64,000 bases of DNA from Solen grandis (GCA_021229015.1 CM037777.1:21388110-21452109); one strand, 5' to 3'; positions 37,101 through 48,700 are shown, numbered from the stretch's first letter. Notes: a model not told the origin generated them from the sequence alone. Made by a program: numbers and translations.

Positions 37101-37670
37101 CCCAGAAAAATCAGCCCCTTTGCATAGCAATGCCATCTCTGAATCGTTTATTGATGCATTTTTGGCGAGAATACCTAGTAAATTGGTGATTTGCAGACAA
37201 ATATTTTCTTTTTTTATTACTTATGAAGTTACAAATGGACAGATTCCCTTTTAATTTTAACGTCCATCAGACGGACGACTTCCATGATGTCTGGTTATGT
37301 GTATGTGCTTTCAAAGCCAGGATTGATCCAGAATTCCATTTCATCCACAGGGCCGTGAATTAATTTTTCAGCAAAATTGCCATTATTTAAATAACCTTAA
37401 CGATATTTATGTACTTAAGACATTCACAATCTTCATCATTCTTTACACTTTCTGTTTGAATCAAATTTTAACGTAAGCATGACATGTTTACTTTAAGCTC
37501 CGATTATTTCGAAAGAAAGCAAAGCATGTCCGTTAAATGATGAAACAGTTTTTCGAAGACCATTACCCAGACATTTGTGGCAATATATGCACTATAAATG
37601 GTTAATATATAAAGATTATTCTTTGGAGTATAAATACTTTTATTATTCTCCTCGGTAATCCTCCTGCCAT
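19130..37670 (-). CDS. ube2n: Ubiquitin-conjugating enzyme E2 N (Ubc13)
   Basis: Minus-strand exons: 37670-37638, 26460-26359, 22226-22082, 19952-19812 and 19167-19130. They total 459 nt, giving 152 residues, the exact human UBE2N length. It is the cytosolic/nuclear E2 that with a UEV partner builds Lys63-linked ubiquitin chains for DNA-damage tolerance and innate immune signalling. Visible features are the N-terminal helix [13 protein letters not shown], the HPN motif (residues 78-80), the catalytic Cys88 in GRICLDIL (Cys87 in human, because of one extra N-terminal Gly), and the C-terminal segment [12 protein letters not shown]. All junction phases agree (0, 0, 1, 1). Introns are 11.2, 4.1, 2.1 and 0.6 kb, the first two mostly transposons. 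No lesion is seen, so the gene looks functional. Confidence 0.97.
19812..19952 (-). CDS. ube2n: ube2n exon 4
   Basis: Residues 94-140: [20 protein letters not shown], then [15 protein letters not shown]. This is the conserved helix region C-terminal to the active site. Acceptor TTCCAG, donor GTAAAC. Confidence 0.97.
20805..21046 (-). mobile_element. TTAA-bounded foldback MITE (family A), copy 3
   Basis: In ube2n intron 3. TTAA at both ends, CCCTTTCCCTCATA inverted termini, perfect central CCTGCGAGTTACTCGCAGG hairpin. Confidence 0.92.
21630..21800. repeat. Degraded repeat with CCCC/TTTT blocks, copy 1
   Basis: Shares ordered blocks with 51700-51870: TTTCCCC..AGCCAAA, TTTTTTCCCC, TATTTTCCCAA, AATTTTAATGTTGATTTGAAA-like. 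Old and unclassified. Confidence 0.4.
21955..22025 (-). mobile_element. SINE head fragment
   Basis: GGTATGTCACGGATGG followed by AAACCCACAACC resembles the tRNA-like head of the 16517-16830 family. Too short to delimit well. Confidence 0.35.
22082..22226 (-). CDS. ube2n: ube2n exon 3 with catalytic cysteine
   Basis: Residues 46-93, with [13 protein letters not shown], the HPN motif and GRICLDILK. The Cys is the thioester-forming residue. Acceptor CTTACAG, donor GTAAGT, ends in phase 1. Confidence 0.97.
22797..22920 (-). mobile_element. Minimal family B element (about 120 bp)
   Basis: Both family B ends are present with almost no core: ACAAGAGGGCCACAGAGGCC at the left, and ATAGCTCACCATGAGCATG then CTCAGGTGAGCTAAAAA at the right. 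It shows the ends alone are recognisable as a unit. In ube2n intron 2. Confidence 0.75.
23161..25890 (-). mobile_element. Family B element hosting a family C insertion
   Basis: Left end AACATGAGGGTCATATGGCC plus CGCTCACCAGAG (23161-23200). The right end has GACGACGGGAGCAGGG, AGCTCACCTTGAGCATG and TGGTGAGCTAAAAA (25815-25890). A full family C element occupies about 23412-24717. Family B type sequence resumes with simple ACCATTTGTGCCAA and TTTAGCAACT units. Confidence 0.55.
23412..24717 (+). mobile_element. Family C element inside family B
   Basis: Starts AACAAGAGCTGTCAGAGGAC and ends ACGAATAGTCGAGCTAAAAA, highly similar to 14428-15575 and 31749-35855. The core repeats AACTTTAACCAAAATTTC roughly every 160 bp. 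Confidence 0.8.
26226..26322 (-). mobile_element. Solitary family B right end
   Basis: AGCTCACCTTGAGCACATTG followed by TGCTCTTTTGAGCTTAAAA, immediately downstream (minus strand) of ube2n exon 2. The matching left end is unclear. Confidence 0.5.
26359..26460 (-). CDS. ube2n: ube2n exon 2
   Basis: Residues 12-45: [22 protein letters not shown]. Acceptor CCCCAG, donor GTAAGT, 34 whole codons. Confidence 0.95.
26898..27802 (-). mobile_element. Family B element, about 0.9 kb subfamily
   Basis: Left end AACAAGAGGGCCATGATGGC then CGCTCACCTG; right end GACGACGGACGCAGGGTGAT, then CTCAGGTGAGCTAAAAA. The core has a different unit sequence from 4686-6077 but the same period: CCATGTTTTT at 27111, 27276 and 27439 (165 and 163 bp). 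Confidence 0.75.
27870..28510. other. Repeat-derived intron sequence
   Basis: Contains a family B-like remnant (27870-28110) and a SINE body fragment near 28430-28500 (GGACTGGTTGGCCCAGT). The 107-residue minus-strand frame here shows no family resemblance and is rejected as a gene. Confidence 0.45.
28745..28986 (+). mobile_element. TTAA-bounded foldback MITE (family A), copy 4
   Basis: In ube2n intron 1. Intact TTAA ends, CCCTTTCCCTCATA termini and the central CCTGCGAGTAACTCGCAGG hairpin. Confidence 0.92.
29050..29990 (-). mobile_element. Possible decayed hAT-type transposon
   Basis: Both ends carry CGAATACGAATA-like motifs in inverted arrangement (29090-29150 and 29910-29960) around about 0.9 kb. 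The minus-strand frame at 29127-29396 includes [10 protein letters not shown], which recalls the S-VW-F pattern of BED zinc fingers in hAT transposases. No catalytic domain or intact frame is visible. Confidence 0.3.
30428..30715 (-). mobile_element. tRNA-headed SINE-like element, minus strand
   Basis: Head at the right: on the minus strand TGGCCCAGTAGTTAGGGTG (A-box region) and GTGGGTTAGATCCCC (B-box region). The body shares ACAGTGCTGCCACACTGCAG and ATGCTGAGCACCAA with 16517-16830. The copies are about 300 bp. Confidence 0.65.
31016..31286 (-). mobile_element. Family D foldback element, inverted copy
   Basis: Starts AACTGGTGTTGAACACAACAC (terminal hairpin), then AGTCCTCTACTGGTG. Ends CCAGTGTAAACACCCATAGA with GGAC. 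Reverse-oriented homologue of 8830-9099. Confidence 0.7.
32945..35636 (-). mobile_element. Family B element (outer, B1) inserted in family C
   Basis: Left end AACAAGAGGGCCATGATGGC then CGCTCACCTGAG. Right end has CGGACGCACGGACGG microsatellite, AGCTCACCTTGAGCACG and CATGTGAGCTAAAAA. Excluding the inner element it is about 1.29 kb, close to the 1.39 kb copy at 4686-6077. A 170-residue frame at 33315-33827 is an artefact of its tandem units. Confidence 0.85.
33772..35170 (-). mobile_element. Family B element (inner, B2) inserted in B1
   Basis: A second complete element, 1.40 kb: AACAAGAGGGCCATGATGGC at the left, CGCACG microsatellite and CTCAGGTGAGCTAAAAA at the right. The host sequence CTACATACC before it and AAAATCAAAAGGCTAGGCC after it are contiguous in the unit at 35327-35355, which fixes the insertion site. 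Confidence 0.85.
36742..37097 (-). mobile_element. hAT-like MITE, copy 2, 5-bp TSD
   Basis: Left CAGGGGTTTCCTTAAGGATT, right (reverse complement) CAGGGGTTTTCTTAAGTGG. Flanked by CACCC on both sides (36737-36741 and 37098-37102). Homologous but inverted to 16089-16412, including a CACTTGCCC/CTTGCCCCC-rich interior. Confidence 0.85.
37638..37670 (-). CDS. ube2n: ube2n exon 1
   Basis: Start codon at 37670-37668, 11 codons [11 protein letters not shown], donor GTATTT. Human has a single Gly at this place. Upstream (37671-37850) has no obvious TATA. ATGGCGG at 37725-37731 resembles a YY1 core and is a weak promoter hint. Confidence 0.93.
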
Positions 37671-39694
37671 CGGCTTGATCACACTTTCTCTCAGTTTGAC
37701 AGTTCTTTCAATTTTTCCTTTACAATGGCGGAAATATAACGTAAAGCTAGCACATCGAAATATGCGAATCTCTATTAATTTCCCACGAATCGTTATCGTC
37801 ACCATCTTGAGGCTATGTATAATGTACCTAATGAACGTAAATCAGAGCATTGTGTGTCTGTTGGCTGGAAGTGGTATTTGGGGAGGGGATTTGAGGACTG
37901 AGGAACCCATCCGGCTAATTATAGGTAGGTATATGGGTCCGACTATGAAAATGACCTAGCCCCTCTTTAAACATGTCATTTTTTTTTCAAACGAACAATA
38001 TCACGAGTTCATATAAGCAGTTATTTTAATACGTAGCTTCGTGATATCAGATTATGCCATTTTTTAAATCATTATGTATGGTTTAATAGTTGAACAAATG
38101 TTTTCTACTTGTAAAACAACATAATAGGAGTCATTTAATTCTCCGCGCCAGTTGTATTTGAAATTTACATATGTTGGAGAGAAGTTTTATGAGCATTTTG
38201 CTTTCCCTTCAATCCAATTATTTCACTTAAATATGGCACTATTCATATAGGTATCATATACCCTTTCATGTATGAATGTGAATAATAAAATATGTTAAAA
38301 CTAAAACTTGTCATCTGTAAAATGTATATAATTATGTATACTTCATTCCCTTTAAAATAGTTCAATTTCAGCCCAATAATTGTATGTCCGGTCAGTTTTT
38401 ACCGGGCATTATCTAATAAGTATGTAGATGTAACTTCTTCCTAGTTTTGATTCTAATCAACGACAAAATCTTATTAGGCCTATTATCATTTTCTTTTACT
38501 GTACGGCGGCTTAGAAATTATGACAACTGGGTGTACGGCATATTACTATTGTAATGTACGGTATATTGTATTGAAATCAAACGAAAATGCCATTGTTTTT
38601 CTGCAAAATGAGTATTCCCTACGTGTGCAAATTTTGCCAGAGCCTCTATTAATTTACATTACGTTCAAATTTACATATGTATATCCAGACTTCCACGTTT
38701 ACACAAGTCATGTTTACGCCAATATTGAAAAAAATCAATAAATGTTGACATTTATTCACCCATCGACCGATCGGCCTGTGCCTTATACCGGTAACGCATA
38801 TTAACGTTAGAGTAAAGCTCACGCGGAAAGCGTGAAAAGAACTATGCATTTTTGCTTTGTTTTTCTGCCACACTGGCTTAATTTAAATCATATTTAAAAT
38901 AATCTTAAGATTAAAAAACTGAAATAATTCGAAAAATGATTATTTTATAATATGGATACATTTTTCATACATTTTTGAAAGTTTGCAAAATTCAATGATT
39001 TGCTGTGTGAATAAACAATATTTTCCACTGGCTTTTACAGGAGTGTCCTGTCTCTGTTTAATATGTCTTTGGTTCGTGTCTGTGGGTGGGCTTACCATTT
39101 TTATCGACGGCCGTAAGTCAACAAAAACAACATGTATGTCATGTTATATACGTTTTGCTTGTCGAAGGATGACAGCAACATTTCCGGTATAGTCAACCCA
39201 GAGCAGCCGGTTCCAGTTGAATAAGCGAAAGCCAAAAATAAAGATGGAATCGATTTGAATAATAAGGAAATATGACACTGGTTATTTAGATATTCAATGA
39301 GATGTCGGTTTGAATAATTTCAAAGGCTCAGGCGCTTACTTTAATCAAGCTTTTGCTAAGTGCCGCGGCCAATAACAGTCACATGTTAAGTTGCCCCTAT
39401 GGTAGGCAATAAAAATTGAACAGAATGTTTAGGACAGGTCTCCTGCTGGTTAATGTATGTACGTTTCAAATGAATGCTAATCCGTGAATAGTTCTTTCGT
39501 GGAGATATTACTGGTGTTAACAAGCTAAAATATATTCTGTTGGTGATAAAGACTGTCAGGAAAGACATTGCAAAAGAACATATTTATACGCAAGGTCGGC
39601 ATGAGAGAATAAATATTGAGAATAAGGACTAAACAGACGATTTTAGAGCATAGAATACGTATAAACTATAAGTGACCATTGGATTGTGATCAAA
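37671..39694. other. Divergent intergenic region between ube2n and the cadherin gene
   Basis: About 2 kb between the two start codons, which point away from each other. It should hold both promoters. Contains CCAT/ATGGCGG near 37725 and otherwise AT-rich sequence. Short open frames show no family match. Confidence 0.5.
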
Positions 39695-39740
39695 ATGTGG
39701 ATTTTGTATTTTTCTGTTCTGGGATTTTACAGTAGTGCAG
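39695..39740 (+). CDS. Cadherin exon 1: signal peptide
   Basis: ATG in context caaaATGTGG; 15 codons of hydrophobic residues (ILYFSVLGFY) ending SSA, then the first base of Asp16. Donor GTATCG. Short signal-peptide exons are common in cadherins. Confidence 0.75.
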
Positions 39741-42700
39741 GTATCGACATTGAATATTGATATATGTAAATGAACAGTCACATCAGTTGGCTCGAATTCC
39801 AACAACAATACTCAGCGCTAAGAAATACTTATAAATACTTTGAGGCTAATTTCTTTCGTTTTTGATTCTCTAATAAAAATACCCCAAAATGTAATTTCTT
39901 AGCAAATAAGCACGTTTCAGACGTGCAGACCATAAATGTAATATTGAAATTGGACGCAATGCTGGAATTGATAGAGAATACAGAACTAAGTTCTGTTTGA
40001 CCAATCTGAATAGCCTACCCATATTATAGAGGATGAATTTCTTGTATTTTTTAAATGCATTAAGTTTGATGACAACTATTCAGTTGCTATAATGGCGGCA
40101 TACATTTAAGGTAAAGTCCCTGCAATGGTTCCGCTACATTTCGGACCTCATGACCTTTCACGGAGATAACCAAGGTTTCCTAACGTTTCATTAGGATACC
40201 TTGGTTATCTTGGTAGAGATTAAGTGGCCCAAGACATAGCGGAACCATTACAGGGACTTTACCTTAATTAGGCAAAAATAAAGGGTCGCTAGGTCAGCTA
40301 AACTTTTTTTCCCATTTTTACCTTATGTTTTAGAGATATTGACGAAAAACAGCATTTTCCAACCGTAATAGCCGAAAACTACGAAAAATGTATAGGGTCG
40401 ATACAAATAATAGGGTCGGTCGGGTTAGTGGAAACAAGTAACTTTTTTATTATACCTTAATTGCAAACTTTGTTGAACAGTGAAAATATTATTACAGCCA
40501 AGAAATTGAAAATGGATAGGAGTTAAACACTGCTTATGACTTGTTATTGTTAATTATAGTAAAGTACTCAAGTGTATACTTCATTTATACTTAATATTCT
40601 GCTTGAATCTTTACCACATGTCATATGATATACATTTCAGTATTATGGTAAAAGACGGTTTGAAAATCGAAATCGCAATTCTGTATTTTTCAGTTGTAAC
40701 ATAATGCATTGCTGTATTGTGGGCCGGTGGCCTTAAGTTAAAATAAAATACCTTTTATCTTGTATGGTTAATTATTAAGGTTACAATGCATGGGAATTTA
40801 ATCGTATACTTGAATATTTCGTATTTACAAAATATTTGGGAATTTTTATTAGAGAATCAAAAACGATCAAATACGACCCTAAGTATTTAATTATTTCTCA
40901 GCGCTAGTTATTGTCGGTGAAATTCGAGCCAGTTCTGTTCTGGTTATGAACGATATATGTGTATACCGTACACACTAAAGGGGATTCTATGTACGACCAA
41001 TTTCACAAAACGTATATTTCAAACATCGGCAATTTTGAATTTCTATATATTAAAAACAACTGTTATCACCATGAACCTTATTAATATACTGGAAGATTTA
41101 TTTAATTAAGTAAAATTGTACCCGTTGATACCCATAAAAATGGAAAACTTTTTTTTTTGCACCGAGTTGAGCACAAGACTTATTTATACTCTCAAGATGG
41201 TATAGACATAGTGGAAAACGCATTATTATTTATCTGAGCGCCAAATGAAACGACATCTTCATTTTAACTACCCATTTATGGATTTAACTGTAAATATTAT
41301 TATTTCGCAGACGCGTCACCAGTGTGTCCAAATCGCTACACCCATATTGAAGTTGCAGAGGACACACCGGTAGAGACAGTGGTCCAAGAGATTGCGTGCT
41401 CGCATGGTGCACTGGGGTACGGGGACCTGACTTATTCCATTAAATCCGGCAATACGTACGGAAAGTTTGGTATAAAGAGTTTCGATGGGACAGGAAGCGT
41501 ATATGTTTATCAACCTATCAGCTTTGAGTCCAGAACAATTTATTTTCAGGTAAAACTTCTTGCTTGATTCTTATTCATATATTTGTCTCAGTATTTGAAT
41601 ATACCACTATGTTCTTTCTCTATCCCATAGACCATTTCACTCCGAAATGAGACGTAAATCAATGATCATTTCCCGAGCACGTAACCTACATACTGGTATA
41701 AAATTCCGCATATTGTTCAATGAGAAATAAACAAACTATTGAGACCCCCGTCCCCTGGCCATTGATTAGTAACTATAGGCCCATGGGCTATTCTGTCAAC
41801 TGACATATATTCATACAATAACGACTAGTCGAACATGATACCGGGTGTCCCGTCTTTAAGGTAAAGTCTCTATAATGGTTCCGCTACATTTCGGACCTCA
41901 TGGCCTTTCACGGAGATAACCAAGATTTCCCAATGTTTAATTAGGGTACATTGGTTACCTTGGTAGAGGTTAAGTGGTCCAAGACTTAGCGGAGCCATTA
42001 CAGGAACTTTACCTGAAATGGAGATCTTACATCGCATGTGCGTCTCTCCATAGTAAAAGAAAAAAAAACTGCGTTCAAATTTAGACTATCACACATTTCT
42101 GGTAATAATACGCATATATTTTACTGGTTCCTTTTAGAATGTGGATGAAATTAAGGAGAGTATAAAAGTAAACGATAACAGAGTACCTAAAAATCATACA
42201 TTATCAACTTGGGTAAGTCGAGGCCGGGGATCGAACCAACGACCTCCCTATTCCGGGACAGACGCTAGAACCACTCGCCCACTGGGACCGCTAATATGCA
42301 CATTTTACACATTTCTAATGAGAAGTTTATACGAGTACACGCATCCACCAGAGACGTCTGGTTTTGAATTTTGCGCCAGATATGAGTATCCATGCTGCCA
42401 TCGGGATTAAGTGTAGGGATTTTGGCTTTGAAGCTTATAACGCATTCTTAAAACACGTATATGGTATTTTCTACGTTACTCTCATATTGTAAACATGTTT
42501 ATTTCTTTCACTTTTCTTGAACACGTGTACGCATTTGTAAATGCACTACGCCTGACCGTTATCTATTCCAGTTAAATATTGAAGTTGCACAGACCTCTCC
42601 TTACCGTACCTCGACTGTCGTGACCCTTGACGTTGAGATAACGGGAGTGAACGACTATGCTCCCATGTTCCTCTTCTCGCCATACACCGTTTACGTAAAC

Positions 42701-45700
42701 GAGAACAAGAAACCAGGCTCCGTGATCGCTCGGCCTATTCCGTATGATTTCGACAAAGGCGACGATGGCATCACAACTTCTGTCGTTCTCGGTGGGTGTG
42801 ATAAGTGCTTATCATTTACGTTTAAAAAATCTACTAAATGAAGAAATTCAGTGTTCTACAGAGGAGATAAAATACATGTCACCCACAATGTGAGTGATAT
42901 AGGTCATCCGGAACTATTTTTTCTTTTAAATTTAAAGAGTATCTACATGTATATGGATATGTGGCATTGCGGTATTTGCTAGTTGCCTCCCTTCGATTTC
43001 ATTTCACATGGATTTATCTGTGTGGGAGGATCGAATACACAAAATTATACCATTCTTTCGTTATCATTTAATTATCATAAAATAACAAGAAATATTGTTT
43101 AAGAGGGCATGGAATATATTGTACATCTCATCCATCGACAAAACCCCACGGAATATATCCTGTCATCACTTTTGTATATACCGTTGGACCTTTAGCTGGC
43201 AAAACTTCGTTGTCATGAATATAAATCAGCTACATGTTGACCAATGATTAAAGCATAGTATTTTGAAAAATTGCAATCGTGTTCCCGCAGGATAAACCGC
43301 AACATTAAGGCGAGTCGAGGAGAGTGACGTCAGCTCTACATGGTAGAACGAAGCTACGTTTCAAAATCCCGCGCCGTTTCATTGGTCAAATGATCCCTGC
43401 TGTCGCCCCGCTGTCTCTTCCATAGATCCAATGAAATGTCTAATCAATAATTTATGTATATGAAGTTTGCTAACCAAATATCCCACGGTAGATTAAGAAG
43501 CAAGGCGTATTGAGCAAACGTTGGTTTTTCAAAGTTGCATCTCATCGTGAAAAATGACACAATTTTAACATATTTACTCGACAACCCGCTCGTGCAAATA
43601 TTAGAATTGTATCACTTCTCGATGAGATATATTCCATATCAACTCAAAACAAACATATATCCTCTAGGTATTTTCATTATTTACACATACAAAGTTTTCT
43701 AAAGAGTTTCACCTTCTTTAAAGTCTACCATGCCAGAAGGAAGCATCGATGGGAAACGGCAAACAAATCTTGAAAATGACCTTTATTAAGAAGTTGTAAA
43801 GAAACATTAGGAACATTTTTAAATAAATATATATTTCCTCATATCTACAAATACTTATTGAACGCCCTCTCTTACTAAAGTTCGTTGAAACCACAACTTC
43901 CGAATACAGACGTTTTACGCTCTTTCAATGTACCACAGTGCTTTGAGTAATAAACTTAAATCCTCGCCTATTATGACAGACGGAGACTCGGGTCTGTTCT
44001 ACATGGACCCGCGGACCGCCTGGGTATACCTGCGGGCACCACTAGACTACGAGCGGCAGCGCGAGTATACCTTGACAATCCAGGTGACGGACAATGGTTT
44101 GCCCGAAAGCCGGTCTTCAACCTCACTGCTGCACGTGTACATTAAGGATATGAACGACAACCCGCCGGTAACCGGTCACAAATTTTATTTTTTTCTTGAT
44201 CAATGACTCCTGCTACAGGAACGTATATTGTTTCTTGCTCACCAAAACCTTTTCAAATGTTTTTATAATGATAATAACAATAATAATAATAATAACAATA
44301 AAAAGCAGAACAATTTATATTTTTCAGAAGCTAGCAATTTACTATGACTTTCTTTGATTGGGTCAGAAAGTTATGATGTCATAGCACGTGAACTGTTTGG
44401 AACAGGGGTGCCAGGTCACAAATCCTGACAGATGTGCATTTTGAATCCAGAAGGATTGGGCGTTTATGTTATAACACATGAAATATGAACACAGGAATGA
44501 CGCTGCAAGTTCTTATTATATTTCAAATTTATAGAATACTTTTGAACAGATTTTCAGTTAGTAAACTATTATAAAACTATTCCATGACTCACTTCATCTT
44601 TGCTTACCAAATCAACGTATAGTATAAGTTAACTAATTGTGAATTAACGTGATAAAAACTGTCTTAAAATAAGTACACAGATCGCTTTGCTGTACTAAAC
44701 TCAGACAAACAAATGCACGTGAACCTTGCATTCAATGGCTACCTTTTTTCAACAACCTTCTGCAAACCCTCTGGGCGGGGTTATAACTGTTATGACGTCA
44801 TGTAAATTATCGAAGTAGTTAATTTCAAACATTTATTCCGGTATCTTCGTTTCTCCCCAGGTTTGTGAAGAGCCATATATCGCTGAAACGATTGATGAAA
44901 CAAAGAATGAGGGGACGGTAATCAAGCTAATCAAGTGTTCTGATCAGGACTCCGGTAACAATGGCAGACTGGGTTACACCATCATGAACGGTATCCCGGT
45001 TTTCTCAGCACCATCATTATTGCACAATTACAACCACTAATTAGAATAGGCTCGAAATCCACCAACAACACATAAAGTTTTGTAATACATGTACTTAATT
45101 ACTTAGGGTCTAATTTTAAAAATATCGTTTCTGTAATAAAAGTACCCAGATATTTGATACGAAATATTCAAGCATATGACTAAATTTACATACAGTTTTA
45201 CCATAATAACTAACAATATTTGCTGAGAAATGAAATCATTGGGTATGTTTTTTATTACAGAATCAAAAACGTTCAAGTTCGCCGCTTAATATTTAAGTAT
45301 TACTTAGCGCTAAGTGTTGTTGATAGAATTCGAGCCTGGCTGTAATTCCACCAACCATACTTAGCGCTAAGTGTTGTTGATGGAATTCGAGCCTGGCTGT
45401 AATTCCACCAACCATACTTAGCGCTAAGTGTTGTTGATGGAATTCGAGCCTGGCTGTAATTCCACCAACCATACTTAACGCTAAGTGTTGTTGATGGAAT
45501 TCGAGCCTGGCTGTAATTCCACCAACCATACTTAGCGCTAAGTGTTGTTGATGGAATTCGAGCCTGGCTGTAATTCCACCAACCATACTTAGCGCTAAGT
45601 GTTGTTGATGGAATTCGAGCCTGGCTGTAATTCCACCAACCATACTTAGCGCTATGTAATACTTAAATAATTTGGGGCGAATTTCATCATTCTTTTTTTT

Positions 45701-48700
45701 CCTCTTAGTAATGAAAAATACTAATATATTTCATTTCAAATTTTGTTAGTTACTTGGGTAATCATTTATGTCAACTTATTCATGCAGTTGAATATTTCGT
45801 AAAACGGAAAACTGCTTTCAATTTATTTGGAATATTAGTTTGGCTGACAAAAAAATGGACAAACATCTCAAGATATGGACCGAATTTGGTGTGATTAATA
45901 TTTACTGTAGTATGTTAAAGGCTGAAACAAATGGGGAATTTGGTTACGTTTTTTTATGTAAAAGACAAGAAAGGGCTTTTTGTCTCATAACAGTTCTTAA
46001 TGTATTAGCTACAGATAGCCGGCCGAGCTATACCAAAGTCGTTCTGGTATATCTCTTGACGATTTGAGTATAGGCGTAGTTCCAGGACTGGTTAGATCAG
46101 TGTCAGGAAAATGTAAATGTTACTGGTCTACGTTGAGATGTTTGCAGTGACGTAGCATTAGAGGTAATAACCGGAAATGACTTAAGTGGTAATTAAGTGT
46201 TTATTTTTCGCTAATGTACGCTAACAGCGGTAAATAATTCTAAGCTGAATAAAAGGACTCCTGTTATTGGTTAACGCATCGTTATGGACTATAAAATTAC
46301 TGTAAATAAGGGGTGCAGCTTGTATATATCATTCAGCTTGGTGTTATTACTTTTCATATAATGAATATAAAAAAATAATTTTCTTCCAGCCTGCCGAGAT
46401 GCTCTCATTGAAAATTAATTCGCCAAAACCAAAACAACTAATAACGCTTTTATATCATAATTGTCATATGCAATAATAATATGAACAAATATCAAACAAG
46501 CCTATTTACAGATATAATTTTTTGTATTACCGTCTATAAATAAGTATATTTCATAGAAAAAATACTGAACTATTTCTAGAGCGTACTAAATTTGTTGTGC
46601 GTCGGTCTTTCGCGCGCTTTTCCTGGGAATGTTCTAGAAGACTGGAAATCTCGTTTTTCTTTCATCCTACGCCGAATATCTTTTTTAAAGATATTTCTTG
46701 TTTATGAATATTGACGTTAGCGTTTCACGCGGCGATGCACCATTGTAGTCACGCGAGTCGAGTACCTACGCCACTGGAGAACGACCGAGTCAATAAACCA
46801 GTGTAGCAATACCACGTGGTAGTGACGTCACTAAAGGCATCAAAACCAAAACAAAACTTACTTGAAAATAGAAAAATATCCATAAGTATTTCATTTTTTT
46901 TTCATCGATTTCTATGGGACATGTGCCAGGAGAAAAAGATAAACTTTTCACGGAAAATAGGACCTCCACCAGCAGCCGAGCTATGTGAAACCTTGGAACA
47001 ACAGCTTCGAACTGTAGTTCGCTCGCATACAAACAAATTTCAAGGTTTCATGTAGTGTTTTTTTTTTGTTTTTTTTTTGGCTTTGTACTATAAATACGAG
47101 TATGTCATAACAAAAACTCAATAAAACTCAATATGTTGAAAAGGCCATTCATGTGGATAGTGTGAATGAATGAAGAGATACACAAACACATGACCGCGAT
47201 AATATAAATGGCGGCTTATATTGTAAAATGAAATGCTCTTAGACAAAAAGATGCTATGGAGATACAATTTACGTAAAGTTTGCAGTGAATATATTATGGT
47301 TACAAATAAATTTATACACTAAAAATCAATTCCGCTTTAATATAAATGTAAGTTTTATGATAAGGTATTATTTATAACAGGTGTCGTGATTTTTAACACT
47401 ATCTAAATAACGTGTTTGCAACGTCCTTGAAAGAAGTACTGAAACGATTCTTAACTTAAGCGCGTCTTAAAGGGTTACGTTTGGAAATAACCGTCTTTCT
47501 AAATGCGTCCGTAACGTTGACGTTTATTGGCTCGATTTGATATTTCCACAATTACTAAGTGACGTCGGTACTCGATTCTTTCTTAAGTGGCGTCCTTATG
47601 ACGTCGACGTATATTGACTTGATTTGAAATGTCCCCCATTATTAAGTACCGTCGTTACTCGATTCTTCCTGAGTGGCGCCCATATGACATGACGTTTATT
47701 GGCTCGATTATAAATATCCGCCTTTATTATTAAGTGACGTCGGTACTCGACTCTTTCTTAAGTGGCGTCCAAATTAAGTTGACGTTTATGAACTTGAAAT
47801 GTCCAACATTATGATCTGGCGTTAGTACTCGATTCTTTCTCCCATGTTCAGCATACGAAGATAGGGATTTCCCTCATGGAAGAAAACTCTATCTTCCACG
47901 TCACGTGATCAGCTTTCTTCCATGTCACGTAAATAAACAATGATGACTGTAAGTTATACATTTTATCAAGATACAAAACTAACTTGTTGTAATTCATGTG
48001 AATAGATATACATATATGTTTGAAAATATTATATATACCTAGTTAGTTATACCTTTATTATCATTTACTACTACGAATGTGAAATAAGGTTTAATATTTG
48101 GGGGGAATATTACGTACCATCAAGGACTGGCATTTTCAACTTAGTTATTTTAAGCAAATGGTAATTCCCAGTTGAACGAACATCAGAATTTAGGTACATA
48201 CTTGCGTGTGAACTTTAAAATGCCGATTTCTTTCATGTTGTGATTGTTTTAATTTGTTAAGCGGCAAAAAAAAAAGTGCAAAAAAAAAAAGAAAAGAAAA
48301 ATGGAAGTGCGGTATGTTTATTAAATCAAGGCTGACGGTCTGTGGCAAGTAATAATCGTTCATGGGAGAAAAAAATCCATCATTCGTAAATTCATGAAGG
48401 ATTGGGATATCTCGCCCTCGGGATCAGAAATTTCAGGCAGGGACTCGGCAGAGCCTCGTCCCTGCCTTAAATTTCTGACCCGGGTTTATTGATTCGATCG
48501 ATTGAAAAGAAACCGTCGTTCTCGAGTGGCGTTGGTACTCGACCCGCATGACTACGATGAAGCATCGCTGTGTGACAACGGTAACGTCAATAAAAGCTTA
48601 ACGGCCACTTCACTCGCACTATATATGAATGCTGCAGAAATAGGTCACCAATTGACTGAAATGCGATCGCTGTGACGTCAAACCCGAACACTGTATAATG

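Noticed and set aside
37675..37959. 94-residue plus-strand frame opposite ube2n exon 1
   Set aside because: It is the antisense of the ube2n start and promoter, with no family resemblance.
45293..45643. 116-residue minus-strand frame of 19-residue repeats
   Set aside because: The 57-bp satellite unit is a multiple of three, so any open frame repeats. No start context or gene signal.
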